Assembly: GCA_963931085.1 (NCBI GenBank)
Contig: OZ006973.1
Location: 310,001-374,000 of the forward strand
Source: UMGS1994 sp944386155
GTDB taxonomy: Bacteria; Bacillota; Clostridia; TANB77; CAG-508
Direction of reading: 5' to 3'
DNA: 64,000 nucleotides
In this document: positions 25,856 to 34,651 of the stretch, one piece after another
Position numbering within the stretch: position 1 is the first letter of the stretch
Layout: every line of letters begins with the position of its first letter
Notes under the pieces: generated by a model
Told to the model about the DNA's origin: nothing
Seen by the model: the letters and a program-made list of their open reading frames with translations, nothing else
Database searches by the model: none
Position numbers and translations under genes: made by a program

Positions 25856-26854
25856 GTGAAAAGATTATTAATATATATGATTATTGTAATAATCTTATTT
25901 TTTTTGATTCCAGTAATATTTACATCAAGGTTTGAAAAAATAGATGAAGTGATATCAAATAAAGCTTTTGGAAAAGGAATTGTAGATGAAAGTTACGATT
26001 ATGGAAAATATAAAAAAATAAAATTGTTACATACTGATACTGGAAAAGTTGAAAATGTAGATTTAGATAAATATTTATATAATGTAGTATCAGCAGAAAT
26101 GCCTGTAGATTATGATATGGAAGCACTAAAAGCTCAAGCTACAGTGGCAAGAACATATACATTATATAAAATAATTAATGGTTCAAAACATAAAAATGCA
26201 GATATATGTGATGATTCAGGATGTTGTCAAGCTTGGATTTCAAAAGATGATAGGTATAAAGCTTGGAAAACAAATAAAGATGAAAAATGGAAGAAAATTA
26301 CTGAAGCGGTAGATAGTACAAAGGGAAAAATAATAACTTATAAAGGTAAGGTAATAAATGCTTTTTTTCATTCAAATAGTGGAGGAAAAACAGAAAGACC
26401 ACTTTATGTTTGGGGTGGAGAAGGGTATCCATATCTTAAGAGTGTAGAGACTTCTTCAGAAGATTCATATGAACAATATTCATCTGAAGTTACAATGAAA
26501 AAAGATGAATTTATAGAAAAAATAAAAAAAGAATATAAAGATTTTAAAATAGATTTTGAGGAAAAAGATTGTATAAAAATAAAATCTTATACAGAAGGAA
26601 ATAGGGTAAAACAAATAAAAATCGGTAATAAAGTTTTAAGCGGTGTTGAGGTAAGAACAATCTTTTCATTAAAGTCTGCTAATTTTTCTATAGAGATTGG
26701 AAAAAGTAATATTAAATTTAAAGTTATTGGATATGGACATGGTGTTGGTTTAAGTCAAACTGGGAGTAATACATTAGCAAAGCAAGGAAAAAGTTATGTA
26801 GAGATTATTAAGCATTTTTATTCAGGAGTAGAAGTACAAAGTGCAAATTATTAA
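25856..26854 (+). CDS. spoIID: Stage II sporulation protein D (SpoIID)
   Basis: A 332-residue membrane-anchored lytic transglycosylase of the engulfment machinery, which cleaves peptidoglycan together with SpoIIP and SpoIIM. One N-terminal helix (residues 4-21) anchors it. Family motifs are VSAEMP near residue 79, ALKAQATVARTYTLY, and FFHSNSGGKTE. The GTG at 25856 lies 12 nt after AAGGAG, rather far, but the sequence upstream is sigF. Being 3 nt from sigF, it appears co-transcribed with spoIIA genes, unlike Bacillus where it is a separate sigma-E gene. I found no convincing internal sigma-E promoter. Confidence 0.93.
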   Translation: MKRLLIYMIIVIILFFLIPVIFTSRFEKIDEVISNKAFGKGIVDESYDYGKYKKIKLLHTDTGKVENVDLDKYLYNVVSAEMPVDYDMEALKAQATVARTYTLYKIINGSKHKNADICDDSGCCQAWISKDDRYKAWKTNKDEKWKKITEAVDSTKGKIITYKGKVINAFFHSNSGGKTERPLYVWGGEGYPYLKSVETSSEDSYEQYSSEVTMKKDEFIEKIKKEYKDFKIDFEEKDCIKIKSYTEGNRVKQIKIGNKVLSGVEVRTIFSLKSANFSIEIGKSNIKFKVIGYGHGVGLSQTGSNTLAKQGKSYVEIIKHFYSGVEVQSANY

Positions 26855-26932
26855 AATTATTTAATTAATTGAATATTTTATAAAAAAAAGCAAATACTGT
26901 AATTAAAATTAGAACATATAAGGAGGATATTG

Positions 26933-27700
26933 ATGAGCGGGAAAAGATATTATATAGAAGATAAAAATAAATTAAAAATAATTGGGTATATTGCAGGAAT
27001 AGCTTTATTTATAACAGCGATAGCACTTGTATTTGTACTTTCTTTATATCAAGATAAAATTGAAGCAGATGAGCAAATTGCAGCTCAAAAAATGAATAAT
27101 ATAGAAGCGGAAGTGATAGAGAGCACAACATCTAGTAATGATAAAGGAATTAATGAAGTAAGCTCAAAAGAAAATATAATAGATGTGCAAAATGTGGAAA
27201 AAGATAGTAAAAAAGAAGAAAAAAGTGTAGATAATAAAGAAGATGAAAAGGAAGATGCGAATAAGGAACAAAAAGAAAAAAATGAGAAAAAAGAACTTTC
27301 TTTCATAGTTCCACTTGAAGGTGAAATATATAGAGATTATTCTGATACAAATCTTATATATTCAGAAACACTTGAAGAATGGACAACGCATTATGGAGTA
27401 GATATTAAAGCAGAAAAAGGAAGTGCGGTATCTGCATCAGAAGAAGGTATTGTAAAATCAATTAAAGATGATCCTAGATATGGACTTTCTGTGACAATAG
27501 ATCATGGACAAGGATATGAAACAGTATATTCAAATTTATTATCAGCTGAGTTTATAAAACAAGGTGATACAGTAAAAAAAGGACAGACAATAGGTACTGT
27601 AGGAAGTAGTGCTACATTCGAAATAGTAGATGAACCACATCTTCATTTTGAGATGTTATTAGATAGTGAAAATGTTAATCCAACAACTTATTGGAAATAA
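26933..27700 (+). CDS. spoIIQ: SpoIIQ-like M23 peptidase
   Basis: A 255-residue forespore membrane protein with one N-terminal helix (about residues 18-40), a charged linker, and a C-terminal LytM/M23 domain. Both zinc motifs are present: HYGVD and the later HLHFEM, so the domain may be catalytically active as in clostridial SpoIIQ, unlike the inactive Bacillus form. SpoIIQ pairs with SpoIIIAH across the intermembrane space. A TTG at 26930 precedes ATG 26933; AAGGAGG spacing suits the ATG. It follows spoIID by 78 nt and ends the cluster before a terminator. Confidence 0.88.
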   Translation: MSGKRYYIEDKNKLKIIGYIAGIALFITAIALVFVLSLYQDKIEADEQIAAQKMNNIEAEVIESTTSSNDKGINEVSSKENIIDVQNVEKDSKKEEKSVDNKEDEKEDANKEQKEKNEKKELSFIVPLEGEIYRDYSDTNLIYSETLEEWTTHYGVDIKAEKGSAVSASEEGIVKSIKDDPRYGLSVTIDHGQGYETVYSNLLSAEFIKQGDTVKKGQTIGTVGSSATFEIVDEPHLHFEMLLDSENVNPTTYWK

Positions 27701-27746
27701 AAAGATAAAATAATGTATAGAAAATAAGTCAAAAAAAAGCAAATTA

Positions 27747-27785
27747 AAAAGATTTCATTTTAGAAAACAAATGAAATCTTTTTAA
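27747..27785 (+). terminator. Terminator after spoIIQ
   Basis: A stem of about 13 bp, centred on the 8-9 nt loop near 27764, ends in TTTTT. It closes the sporulation cluster. On the other strand it could also serve the PAP2 gene. Confidence 0.75.
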
Positions 27786-27852
27786 TATTTTGTTTTAATA
27801 TTATATTATAATTTATTTTAATATTTTTTATATTTATTTTTTTACTTGTTTT

Positions 27853-28524
27853 TTACTTAATTTTTTTACTTATTTTTTTATTTGACCTATGTTTTATTTT
27901 AGAATTTGCTTTAGTTATATTTTTCTCACTAACATTATGTTCAGGTTCTTTTTCATAACTAGAGTTATTTGAATTATTTATTGTTTCAAAAGAGATATTT
28001 TTAATGCTTTTTCTATATGCAAGTTTAACAAATATAAATAAGATTATTAATCCAAAAATAAATCCAAAAATTACATCTGTAGCATAATGTACACCTAGAT
28101 AAATTCTACTTATTCCAATAAGAAGAATTACTAATGAAAGTATAACTGCTAAAGTATTTTTTAATTTTTTATTTTTAATATTTTTCATAATTAAATAAAT
28201 CATAAAACCATAAAATACTGTAGATACCATTGTATGAGCACTAGGAAAGCTGTAACCAGATTCAACAGAAATAGAAGTAAGTACACTAGGTCTATCTCTT
28301 TTTACGATAATTTTGATGATATGATTAATTACTTTAGTAATAAAAGTTAAAGTGAAAAATTGTAAGAATATTTTTTTATCTTTAAAAAGCAAAAAAATAC
28401 ACAAAAGTGCAGTAATGATTACAATAACAGATCCTAAACTAGAGATTATTCTCATAAACATAGTTAAAAAAGGACTATGTAATCCATAAATAAAATTATA
28501 AATTGTTAAGTCAAAGTTATTCAT
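27853..28524 (-). CDS. PAP2-family membrane phosphatase
   Basis: A 223-residue membrane protein with about six helices and all three PAP2 motifs: KRDRPS, SFPSAHT, and SRIYLGVHYATD. Such enzymes remove phosphate from undecaprenyl pyrophosphate or phosphatidic acid or PGP. The C-terminal 45 residues are a lysine/asparagine-rich cytoplasmic tail. The start follows GGAGGAT. It is convergent with spoIIQ. The likely role is lipid-carrier recycling, but the substrate is not certain. Confidence 0.85.
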   Translation of the reverse strand: MNNFDLTIYNFIYGLHSPFLTMFMRIISSLGSVIVIITALLCIFLLFKDKKIFLQFFTLTFITKVINHIIKIIVKRDRPSVLTSISVESGYSFPSAHTMVSTVFYGFMIYLIMKNIKNKKLKNTLAVILSLVILLIGISRIYLGVHYATDVIFGFIFGLIILFIFVKLAYRKSIKNISFETINNSNNSSYEKEPEHNVSEKNITKANSKIKHRSNKKISKKIK

Positions 28525-28682
28525 TAGTTAATTATCCTCCGTAATAAATATATAAAAGTATATTATATTTTTTTTAGAAATTCAAATAAAATGTAAAATA
28601 AAATATAAAATATAAAATATAAAATAAAATATATAAGTTATAAGAAAAAAATAAAATAAATAAATTATTAACAAATATAATG

Positions 28683-28711
28683 TTGAAATCTGAAGAAAAA
28701 CGTGATAACAT
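28683..28711 (+). promoter_or_regulatory. Promoter of the HNH gene
   Basis: TTGAAA (28683-28688), 17-bp spacer, TAACAT (28706-28711). It gives the foreign-looking gene its own transcript. Confidence 0.5.
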
Positions 28712-28745
28712 TCAAAAAGAAGAAAATAGAAAGAGGTGGTAATGT

Positions 28746-29405
28746 ATGAAAATAGACTTACCGAGCAAATTCATATATTATACCAACGACCGGTCAGGGC
28801 ATGCCTATGTAAGAAATAAAATCTTATATATCAAAGGTTTGGTCTCATGGGAAAAAGTGGCTTATGATATATGTTATGCGCTTCATGGACGGAAAGTCTG
28901 CACATACTGTGGCAAATCCTTCAAAAAAACAAGGATTACAGTAGATCACATGTTTCCGAGAGTTTTTGGAGGAGTATCTATTCCGATAAACCTAACTCCT
29001 GCATGTAAAAGTTGCAATAGTAAAAAGAGCGATCTTAATTACTATGAGTACAAGGTTTTAAGAACAATGAATGAAAAAGAGGGAAAGAAGTACAGACAGA
29101 GCATTTACCGGAAAAAGAGAAAAATCCGGTATTTGAGAGGATTCGACCTTCCAAGAAATTGGACTTCGGAGATGAATATCAAAGACATTGTGGCAAGACC
29201 TATTCCTGAAGATGGTAGGAGTCAGAGAAAGTACAAGAGAGTCACTGAGTTTGTCGCAAAGTATAATCATCTGCCAAACCCAATCGTTGTTTCAGCAAAT
29301 GGTGTGCTCCTAGAGGGAAACACCGTTTACTGGGTAGCAGTAGACTTTGGTATTGAGAATGTCCGAGTGATAAGGTTGGAAAATGTGTTTGTGGAGTTGC
29401 TTTAA
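28746..29405 (+). CDS. HNH endonuclease-like protein with ParB-like C-terminus
   Basis: A 219-residue protein with an HNH nuclease domain at residues 52-98: zinc pairs CTYC and CKSC, and the catalytic VDHMFPR with a downstream asparagine-rich segment. Residues 155-215 resemble the ParB/sulfiredoxin-like fold (KYKRVTEFVAKYNHLPNPIVV, then LLEGNTVYWVAVDFGIENVRVIRL), where family members read pI-V...l-dGn-Ry-Aa...G...V. Composition and CGG arginine codons differ from the host. It has its own promoter and a GC-rich terminator. Possible roles include phage or plasmid defence, or a mobile endonuclease; neither is proven. ATG 28746 follows GAGGTGG. Confidence 0.7.
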   Translation: MKIDLPSKFIYYTNDRSGHAYVRNKILYIKGLVSWEKVAYDICYALHGRKVCTYCGKSFKKTRITVDHMFPRVFGGVSIPINLTPACKSCNSKKSDLNYYEYKVLRTMNEKEGKKYRQSIYRKKRKIRYLRGFDLPRNWTSEMNIKDIVARPIPEDGRSQRKYKRVTEFVAKYNHLPNPIVVSANGVLLEGNTVYWVAVDFGIENVRVIRLENVFVELL

Positions 29406-29411
29406 CTCTTG

Positions 29412-29445
29412 CGGGTTCCCTGTGTCAGGGAGCCCGTTTCAAATT
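29412..29445 (+). terminator. GC-rich terminator after the HNH gene
   Basis: An 11-bp stem (29412-29422 with 29426-29436, one G-T pair) with a 3-nt loop, followed by TTTCAAATTTTT. It matches the foreign gene in composition. 29446-29692 is AT-rich with no supported gene. Confidence 0.75.
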
Positions 29446-29692
29446 TTTAGTCTAATTAGAATAAGAAAAGATTATAATAAGAAAATAAAGAGAAACTTTA
29501 AGAGAGAAAACAAACCAAATATAAACAGACAAAACAAATATATAAATATAAAATATATATTAAATTGAAAAAAAGAAGTTAATAAAGTATAATGTGGAAA
29601 AAAGAAAATAAAGGAAATAGAGAAAAGAAAAAAATAAAAAATAAAATAAAAAAATTAGTTACTATCTTATATAAAGTAAGGAGAAAAATATT

Positions 29693-29917
29693 ATGAAAAG
29701 ATATATTATTGATAGATTTGAAGGCGAATTTGTGGTTTTGGAAGATTATGAGACAGGAAAAATTCAAAATATGAAAAAAAGTTGTTTTCCAAGTGAAGCA
29801 AAAGATGGAGATATTATAATTGTTTCAGATACTAATTTAATTACGATAGATAAAGAAGAAACAAAAAGAAGAAAAGAAAAAATGGAAAATTTGAGAAAGA
29901 TGCTAAAGAAAAATTAA
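29693..29917 (+). CDS. DUF3006 domain small protein
   Basis: A 74-residue protein that begins MKRYIIDRFEGEFVVLED and continues through a small beta barrel (GKIQNMKKSCFPSEAKDGDII), matching DUF3006. Such genes are often beside ComEC-like beta-lactamase-fold proteins in Firmicutes; here the neighbour is addA, 88 nt downstream. ATG follows AAGGAG. Biochemical function is unknown. Confidence 0.8.
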   Translation: MKRYIIDRFEGEFVVLEDYETGKIQNMKKSCFPSEAKDGDIIIVSDTNLITIDKEETKRRKEKMENLRKMLKKN

Positions 29918-30005
29918 TGCTTTTTATAAGAAAAATATTATAAAAGAGTATAAATAATTATAGAAAATTATAATAAATAAAATAATTTTATTTAAGGAGA
30001 TTAAA

Positions 30006-33000
30006 ATGCCTGAGTGGACTAAAGAACAAAAAAGAGCAATTCAAGAAAAAGGATCAAACATATTAGTAGCAGCTGCTGCTGGAAGCGGTAAGACTACAGT
30101 GCTTGTAGAGAGAATTATTCAGAAAATTATAAAAGATAAAATTGATATTGATAGACTTTTAATTGTTACCTTTACAAATGCTGCAGCATCAGAAATGAGA
30201 GAGAGAATACTAAATGCTTTATATAAAAAAATAGATGAAGATCCAAATGATGCACATCTTCAAAGGCAAATTGTGCTTTTAAATAAAGCAAGTATTTGCA
30301 CAATAGATTCATTTTGTTTAGATGTTGTAAAAAATAATTTTTATGAAATAGGAATCTCACCAAATTTTAGAATAGCAGACAATACAGAACTTGAAATATT
30401 AAAACAAGAAGCTATAGAAGATTTATTTGAAGAATTATACTTAAATAAAGATAAGAATTTTACTTACTTAATAAATACATATGCAAGTTATAAAGGTGAC
30501 GAAAATCTAAAAGAGATAGTCCTTAGAATTTATGATCAAATACAAAGCAATCCATTTCCTGAAGAGTGGTTATTTTCTAAAATAGAAGAGTTTAATGTAA
30601 AAGATAAACTCGATAAAGATTTTAAAGAATCTGTATGGGGAAAAATTTTAATTGAAAATTATAAAAATGAAATTACTGATGAAATTAATAATTTAAAATT
30701 AATTAAAAATAAAATTTCTAAATATACAGAACTTGAAAAATATGTGTTAGTTCTTTTAAATGATATAGAATCTTTAGAAGAGGTACTTAATTCTTTAGAC
30801 TCATGGGATAAAGCTTATGAGGTTGCAAATAATTTTAAATTTAAGACATGGCCTTCTGATAGGAAGATAGTAATGGAATTAAAAGATATAGCAAAAGGTA
30901 GAAGAGATCATATTAAAGAGAAATTTAAAAAAATTACAGGAAAGACATTTATTTATAAGTCTAGAGAAGCTTATGAAGATATTTATTCTATGTATAATTC
31001 ATTAAAATCAATAGGAGAGCTGATTAATAAATTTAGCAAAATTTATATAGAAAAGAAAAATGAAAAAAACATTATGGAATTTGGAGATATTGAGCATAGT
31101 GCTTTAAACATTTTAATGAAAAAAGATGAGGATGGAAAAAGAGTTCCAAGTGATGTGGCTCTAAAATTAAAAGATAGATTTGATGAGATTGCGATAGATG
31201 AGTATCAAGATAGCAACTTAGTACAAGAATATATATTAACATCAATTTCTAATGGTAAAAATATATTTATGGTTGGTGATGTTAAACAAAGTATTTATAA
31301 ATTTAGACAAGCAAGACCAGAACTATTTTTAGATAAGTATGGGAAATATAGCATAAATACAAATGAATATGGAACAAAAATACAATTATTTAAAAACTTT
31401 AGAAGTAGAAAATCAGTACTAGATATTACAAATTTAATTTTTTCTAACATTATGAGTGAAAGATTAGGAGATATTAATTATACTGAAGAAGAATATCTTA
31501 ATTATGCAGCTAATTTTGAAGAACCAGAAAATATAGTTAATTATGCTGGAAAAGCAGAGTTACATATAATCGATTTAAAAAATAGTGATAATGAAAAAGA
31601 AGATGATATTTATATTGACAATGATAATGATGATGATAACGAGTCTAAAGAAGATATAATAGAAGATGAAAAAACAGAAAATAGAAAGTTAGAAAAAGTA
31701 GAAATTGAAGCAAAGTATGTAGCATATGAAATAAAAAGATTAATAAATAGTGATTATAAAATATTTGATAAAAATGAGGGATATAGAAATATAAAATATA
31801 GAGATATAGTAATATTGCTAAGAGCTACATCTTCTATAAGTAATATTTTTGAAAAAGAATTATATGATTTAGGAATCCCTGTTTTTAGTGATACATCAGA
31901 AGATTATTTAGAGTCACTAGAGATTCAAAGAATAATTTCTCTATTAAAAATAATAGATAATCCATATCAAGATATTCCGCTTTTATCAGTCCTAAGATCT
32001 CCTATATGTGATTTTTCAGATGATGAAATAACATCTATAAGATTAGTAAATAGAAATTGTTATTTTTATACTTCTTTAGAAGAAGCTTTAGATAGTAATA
32101 AAATTGAAGAGTCTACTAAAATAAAAATTAACAATTTTATTAAAAATATAAAAAAATGGAGAGAAGAGGAAAAATATTTAAAATTAAATGAACTTATTTG
32201 GAAAATATATATAGATACTGGATATTATAGTTATGTAGGCTTTACTAAAAATGGAGAATTAAAACAAGCAAACTTAAAACTTTTATTTGAGAAAGCTAAA
32301 GATTATGAAAAAGTAAGTTTTAAAGGGTTATTTAATTTTATTAAATATTTAGAAAAAATAAAAAAATCAAATAGTGATATGGGTTCAGCAAAGTTAATTG
32401 GAGAAAATGAAAATGTAGTTAGAATTATGAGTATTCATAAAAGTAAAGGGCTAGAGTTTCCAGTTGTATTTTTATCTAGAAGTGATAAACAAATAAATAT
32501 GAGATCTTTAAATGAAAACATACTAATAGATCAAGATATAGGACTTGGACCTAAATACATAAACTATGAAAGAAAAATAGAGTATAATACTTTAGCAAGA
32601 GAGTCAATTAGATTAAAGTCTAGATTAGACAGCATTTCAGAAGAGATGAGAGTATTATATGTTGGACTTACAAGAGCAAAGGAAAAATTAATTATTACTG
32701 GTGTAAAAAATGATTTTGAAAAAGATTTCGAAAACAAAAAAGAGTTATTAAATATTTATGAAAATGAAAATAATAGCAATAAAATTAATCATTTATTAAT
32801 TCAAAAATATATTTCATATTTAGATTGGATAGAACTTGTTTATTTAAATAATAAAGAAAATATTAAAGATTATATAGATTTAAAAATTATAAATGAAAAA
32901 GATTTAAGTTTTGATGAAGAAGAAGAGAAGTCTATAGAAAGATTAGTATTTTCAGATAATAAGAATGTAAAAGATGTAGATAGACTTTTAAATTGGGAAT

Positions 33001-33743
33001 ATTCAAATATTCAAGATACAATTATCCCAAGTAAGACATCAATTAGTAAAATAAAAGAAATTAAAAATGCAAAAAACAAAGAACAAGTTATAAAAGAAAG
33101 TCTAGAAAATAAAGAAGAGTTAGAAAACAGCATAGAAAATTTAATTGAGGATGAAACTACAGAAATAGATAAATATGAAAAAGAAGTTTCAGAGATTAAA
33201 CCTAAATTTATGCAAAATACTAAAATCACAGCTGCACAAAAAGGTACTTTGATGCATTTATGTTTTCAAAAATTAGATTTAAAGAAAAAATATTCATTAG
33301 ATGAAATAAAAAATTTTATAAATAAATTAGTACATGATAAAATAATTACAGAAGAAGAAAAAGATACAATAAAAATAGATAAAATAAATCAATTTGTTAA
33401 TTCTAATTTTGCAGAAAGAATTAGAAAAGCTGAAATTATAGAGAAAGAAAAGCCTTTTTACACATATATAAAAGCTTCTGATATATTTGAAAATGATTCA
33501 AAAGAAAATATATTGGTACAAGGTATTATTGATTTGTATTTTAAGGAAAATGATGGGAACATTGTTTTAGTAGATTATAAAACTGATTATTTTACAGATG
33601 ATAAAGAATTAATTGAAAAATACAAAATTCAATTAAAATTATATAAAGAAGCACTTGAAGAGTCACTTCATACAAAAATTAAAGATGTTTATATCTATTC
33701 TATTTCAAAGTCAAGAGAAATAAAAATAGAAGAATTAGGATAA
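30006..33743 (+). CDS. addA: ATP-dependent helicase/nuclease subunit A (AddA)
   Basis: A 1245-residue UvrD-type helicase with a C-terminal RecB nuclease domain, the motor of AddAB, which resects double-strand breaks for recombination. Walker A is AAAAGSGKTTVLVER near residue 25, motif II is IDEYQDSN, motif VI is VGLTRAKEKL, and the nuclease centre is VLVDYKTDYF near the end. ATG follows AAGGAG. Normally addB lies just upstream in Firmicutes; here the upstream genes are DUF3006 and HNH genes and no AddB is in the window. An acidic Asp/Asn-rich insert lies near residues 525-560. Confidence 0.95.
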   Translation: MPEWTKEQKRAIQEKGSNILVAAAAGSGKTTVLVERIIQKIIKDKIDIDRLLIVTFTNAAASEMRERILNALYKKIDEDPNDAHLQRQIVLLNKASICTIDSFCLDVVKNNFYEIGISPNFRIADNTELEILKQEAIEDLFEELYLNKDKNFTYLINTYASYKGDENLKEIVLRIYDQIQSNPFPEEWLFSKIEEFNVKDKLDKDFKESVWGKILIENYKNEITDEINNLKLIKNKISKYTELEKYVLVLLNDIESLEEVLNSLDSWDKAYEVANNFKFKTWPSDRKIVMELKDIAKGRRDHIKEKFKKITGKTFIYKSREAYEDIYSMYNSLKSIGELINKFSKIYIEKKNEKNIMEFGDIEHSALNILMKKDEDGKRVPSDVALKLKDRFDEIAIDEYQDSNLVQEYILTSISNGKNIFMVGDVKQSIYKFRQARPELFLDKYGKYSINTNEYGTKIQLFKNFRSRKSVLDITNLIFSNIMSERLGDINYTEEEYLNYAANFEEPENIVNYAGKAELHIIDLKNSDNEKEDDIYIDNDNDDDNESKEDIIEDEKTENRKLEKVEIEAKYVAYEIKRLINSDYKIFDKNEGYRNIKYRDIVILLRATSSISNIFEKELYDLGIPVFSDTSEDYLESLEIQRIISLLKIIDNPYQDIPLLSVLRSPICDFSDDEITSIRLVNRNCYFYTSLEEALDSNKIEESTKIKINNFIKNIKKWREEEKYLKLNELIWKIYIDTGYYSYVGFTKNGELKQANLKLLFEKAKDYEKVSFKGLFNFIKYLEKIKKSNSDMGSAKLIGENENVVRIMSIHKSKGLEFPVVFLSRSDKQINMRSLNENILIDQDIGLGPKYINYERKIEYNTLARESIRLKSRLDSISEEMRVLYVGLTRAKEKLIITGVKNDFEKDFENKKELLNIYENENNSNKINHLLIQKYISYLDWIELVYLNNKENIKDYIDLKIINEKDLSFDEEEEKSIERLVFSDNKNVKDVDRLLNWEYSNIQDTIIPSKTSISKIKEIKNAKNKEQVIKESLENKEELENSIENLIEDETTEIDKYEKEVSEIKPKFMQNTKITAAQKGTLMHLCFQKLDLKKKYSLDEIKNFINKLVHDKIITEEEKDTIKIDKINQFVNSNFAERIRKAEIIEKEKPFYTYIKASDIFENDSKENILVQGIIDLYFKENDGNIVLVDYKTDYFTDDKELIEKYKIQLKLYKEALEESLHTKIKDVYIYSISKSREIKIEELG

Positions 33744-33804
33744 AAAATAAAAATAAGACTTACGTATATAGTTAAAAAATAACTAGTATATAAAGGCGGT
33801 ATTA

Positions 33805-33833
33805 TTGAAAAAAAGGTAAAAGTATGTTATAAT
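33805..33833 (+). promoter_or_regulatory. Promoter of the gene at 33869
   Basis: TTGAAA (33805-33810), 17-bp spacer, TATAAT (33828-33833). Confidence 0.7.
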
Positions 33834-33868
33834 TAAAGAGTATTTGGAAAAAATCGGGAGGAATTTTT

Positions 33869-34441
33869 ATGAGTAGATTGAAAACGTTGGGCACATATGC
33901 TCTTATAGTAATAGCGTTTTTCTTTTTCTCAACATTTGCAGCAGATGTAATCCTTAATAATTCATATAATAATTTATCAGAAAATACAGATATTACAAAA
34001 TCAGAAGAAGGATTAAATGTCGAAACAATAGAAGTAAAAGCAAATAAAAGGCAAGGTAGTTTTACAGGGAAAGTAGTAAATACTTCATCTTCTACTATTG
34101 CTAAAAAATATATAAGAGTTAGAGCTTATGATGGAGATATATTACTTCAAACAAGATATATGACAGTAAATGACATAGCTCCAGGAGAATCAAGAGAATT
34201 TACAACAAAATTTACTGCAGATGGAATAGATAACTATAAAGTAGATTTTACTGATGAAGCTCCTATTGAAAGAACTTTTATAGATGATGCTATAGATAAA
34301 GTTAAAGAATTTATAAACGAAAACAAAGGATTTAAAACTATAGATGTAGGTGAATATAATATTCCAGATTGGGCATGGGTTGTTTCAGCAGGAATAGTAT
34401 TATATGCAATTCCAAGTGGTGCAATTTGGTTTATAATATAA
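33869..34441 (+). CDS. Two-helix membrane protein with an extracellular beta domain
   Basis: A 190-residue protein with a helix at about residues 9-28, an extracellular middle (residues 30-165), and a second helix at about 168-188. The middle has a FxLYD-like beta-sandwich pattern (GSFTGKVVNTSSSTIAKKYI, then IAPGESREF), as found in many clostridial cell-surface proteins. ATG follows GGGAGG. It has its own promoter and terminator, so it is a single-gene unit. No enzymatic motif is visible; the function is unknown. Confidence 0.65.
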   Translation: MSRLKTLGTYALIVIAFFFFSTFAADVILNNSYNNLSENTDITKSEEGLNVETIEVKANKRQGSFTGKVVNTSSSTIAKKYIRVRAYDGDILLQTRYMTVNDIAPGESREFTTKFTADGIDNYKVDFTDEAPIERTFIDDAIDKVKEFINENKGFKTIDVGEYNIPDWAWVVSAGIVLYAIPSGAIWFII

Positions 34442-34492
34442 AATTCATTAGATAATAAAACTAAGTAGAAAAATAAGATAAGATTAAATAAA

Positions 34493-34535
34493 AATATTCT
34501 AATTATAAATTAATTATAATTAGAATATTTTTTTA
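34493..34535 (+). terminator. Terminator after the gene at 33869
   Basis: Perfect AT-rich stem of about 14 bp around a short loop near 34510, followed by eight T. Confidence 0.75.
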
Positions 34536-34582
34536 TTAGATAATGCAAAAAATTTTTCTTATGTATATTTATTACCTATATA

Positions 34583-34611
34583 TTGTAATTTTCAAGGATA
34601 CTGTGTTAAAA
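34583..34611 (+). promoter_or_regulatory. Promoter of lepA-rlmB
   Basis: TTGTAA (34583-34588), 17-bp spacer, TTAAAA (34606-34611). Confidence 0.45.
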
Positions 34612-34651
34612 TATATATTGCAAAAGTTTAATATAAAGAAAGGAATAAACC

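Noticed and set aside
26860..26900. Possible sigma-F promoter before spoIIQ
   Set aside because: GAATA and AGCAAATACT resemble sigma-F elements, but the spacing is about 13 bp instead of 15-16 and the region is so AT-rich that chance is likely.
29383..29568. 61-codon plus-strand ORF after the HNH gene
   Set aside because: It overlaps the end of the HNH gene and its terminator and has no ribosome binding site; the sequence beyond the terminator is low complexity.
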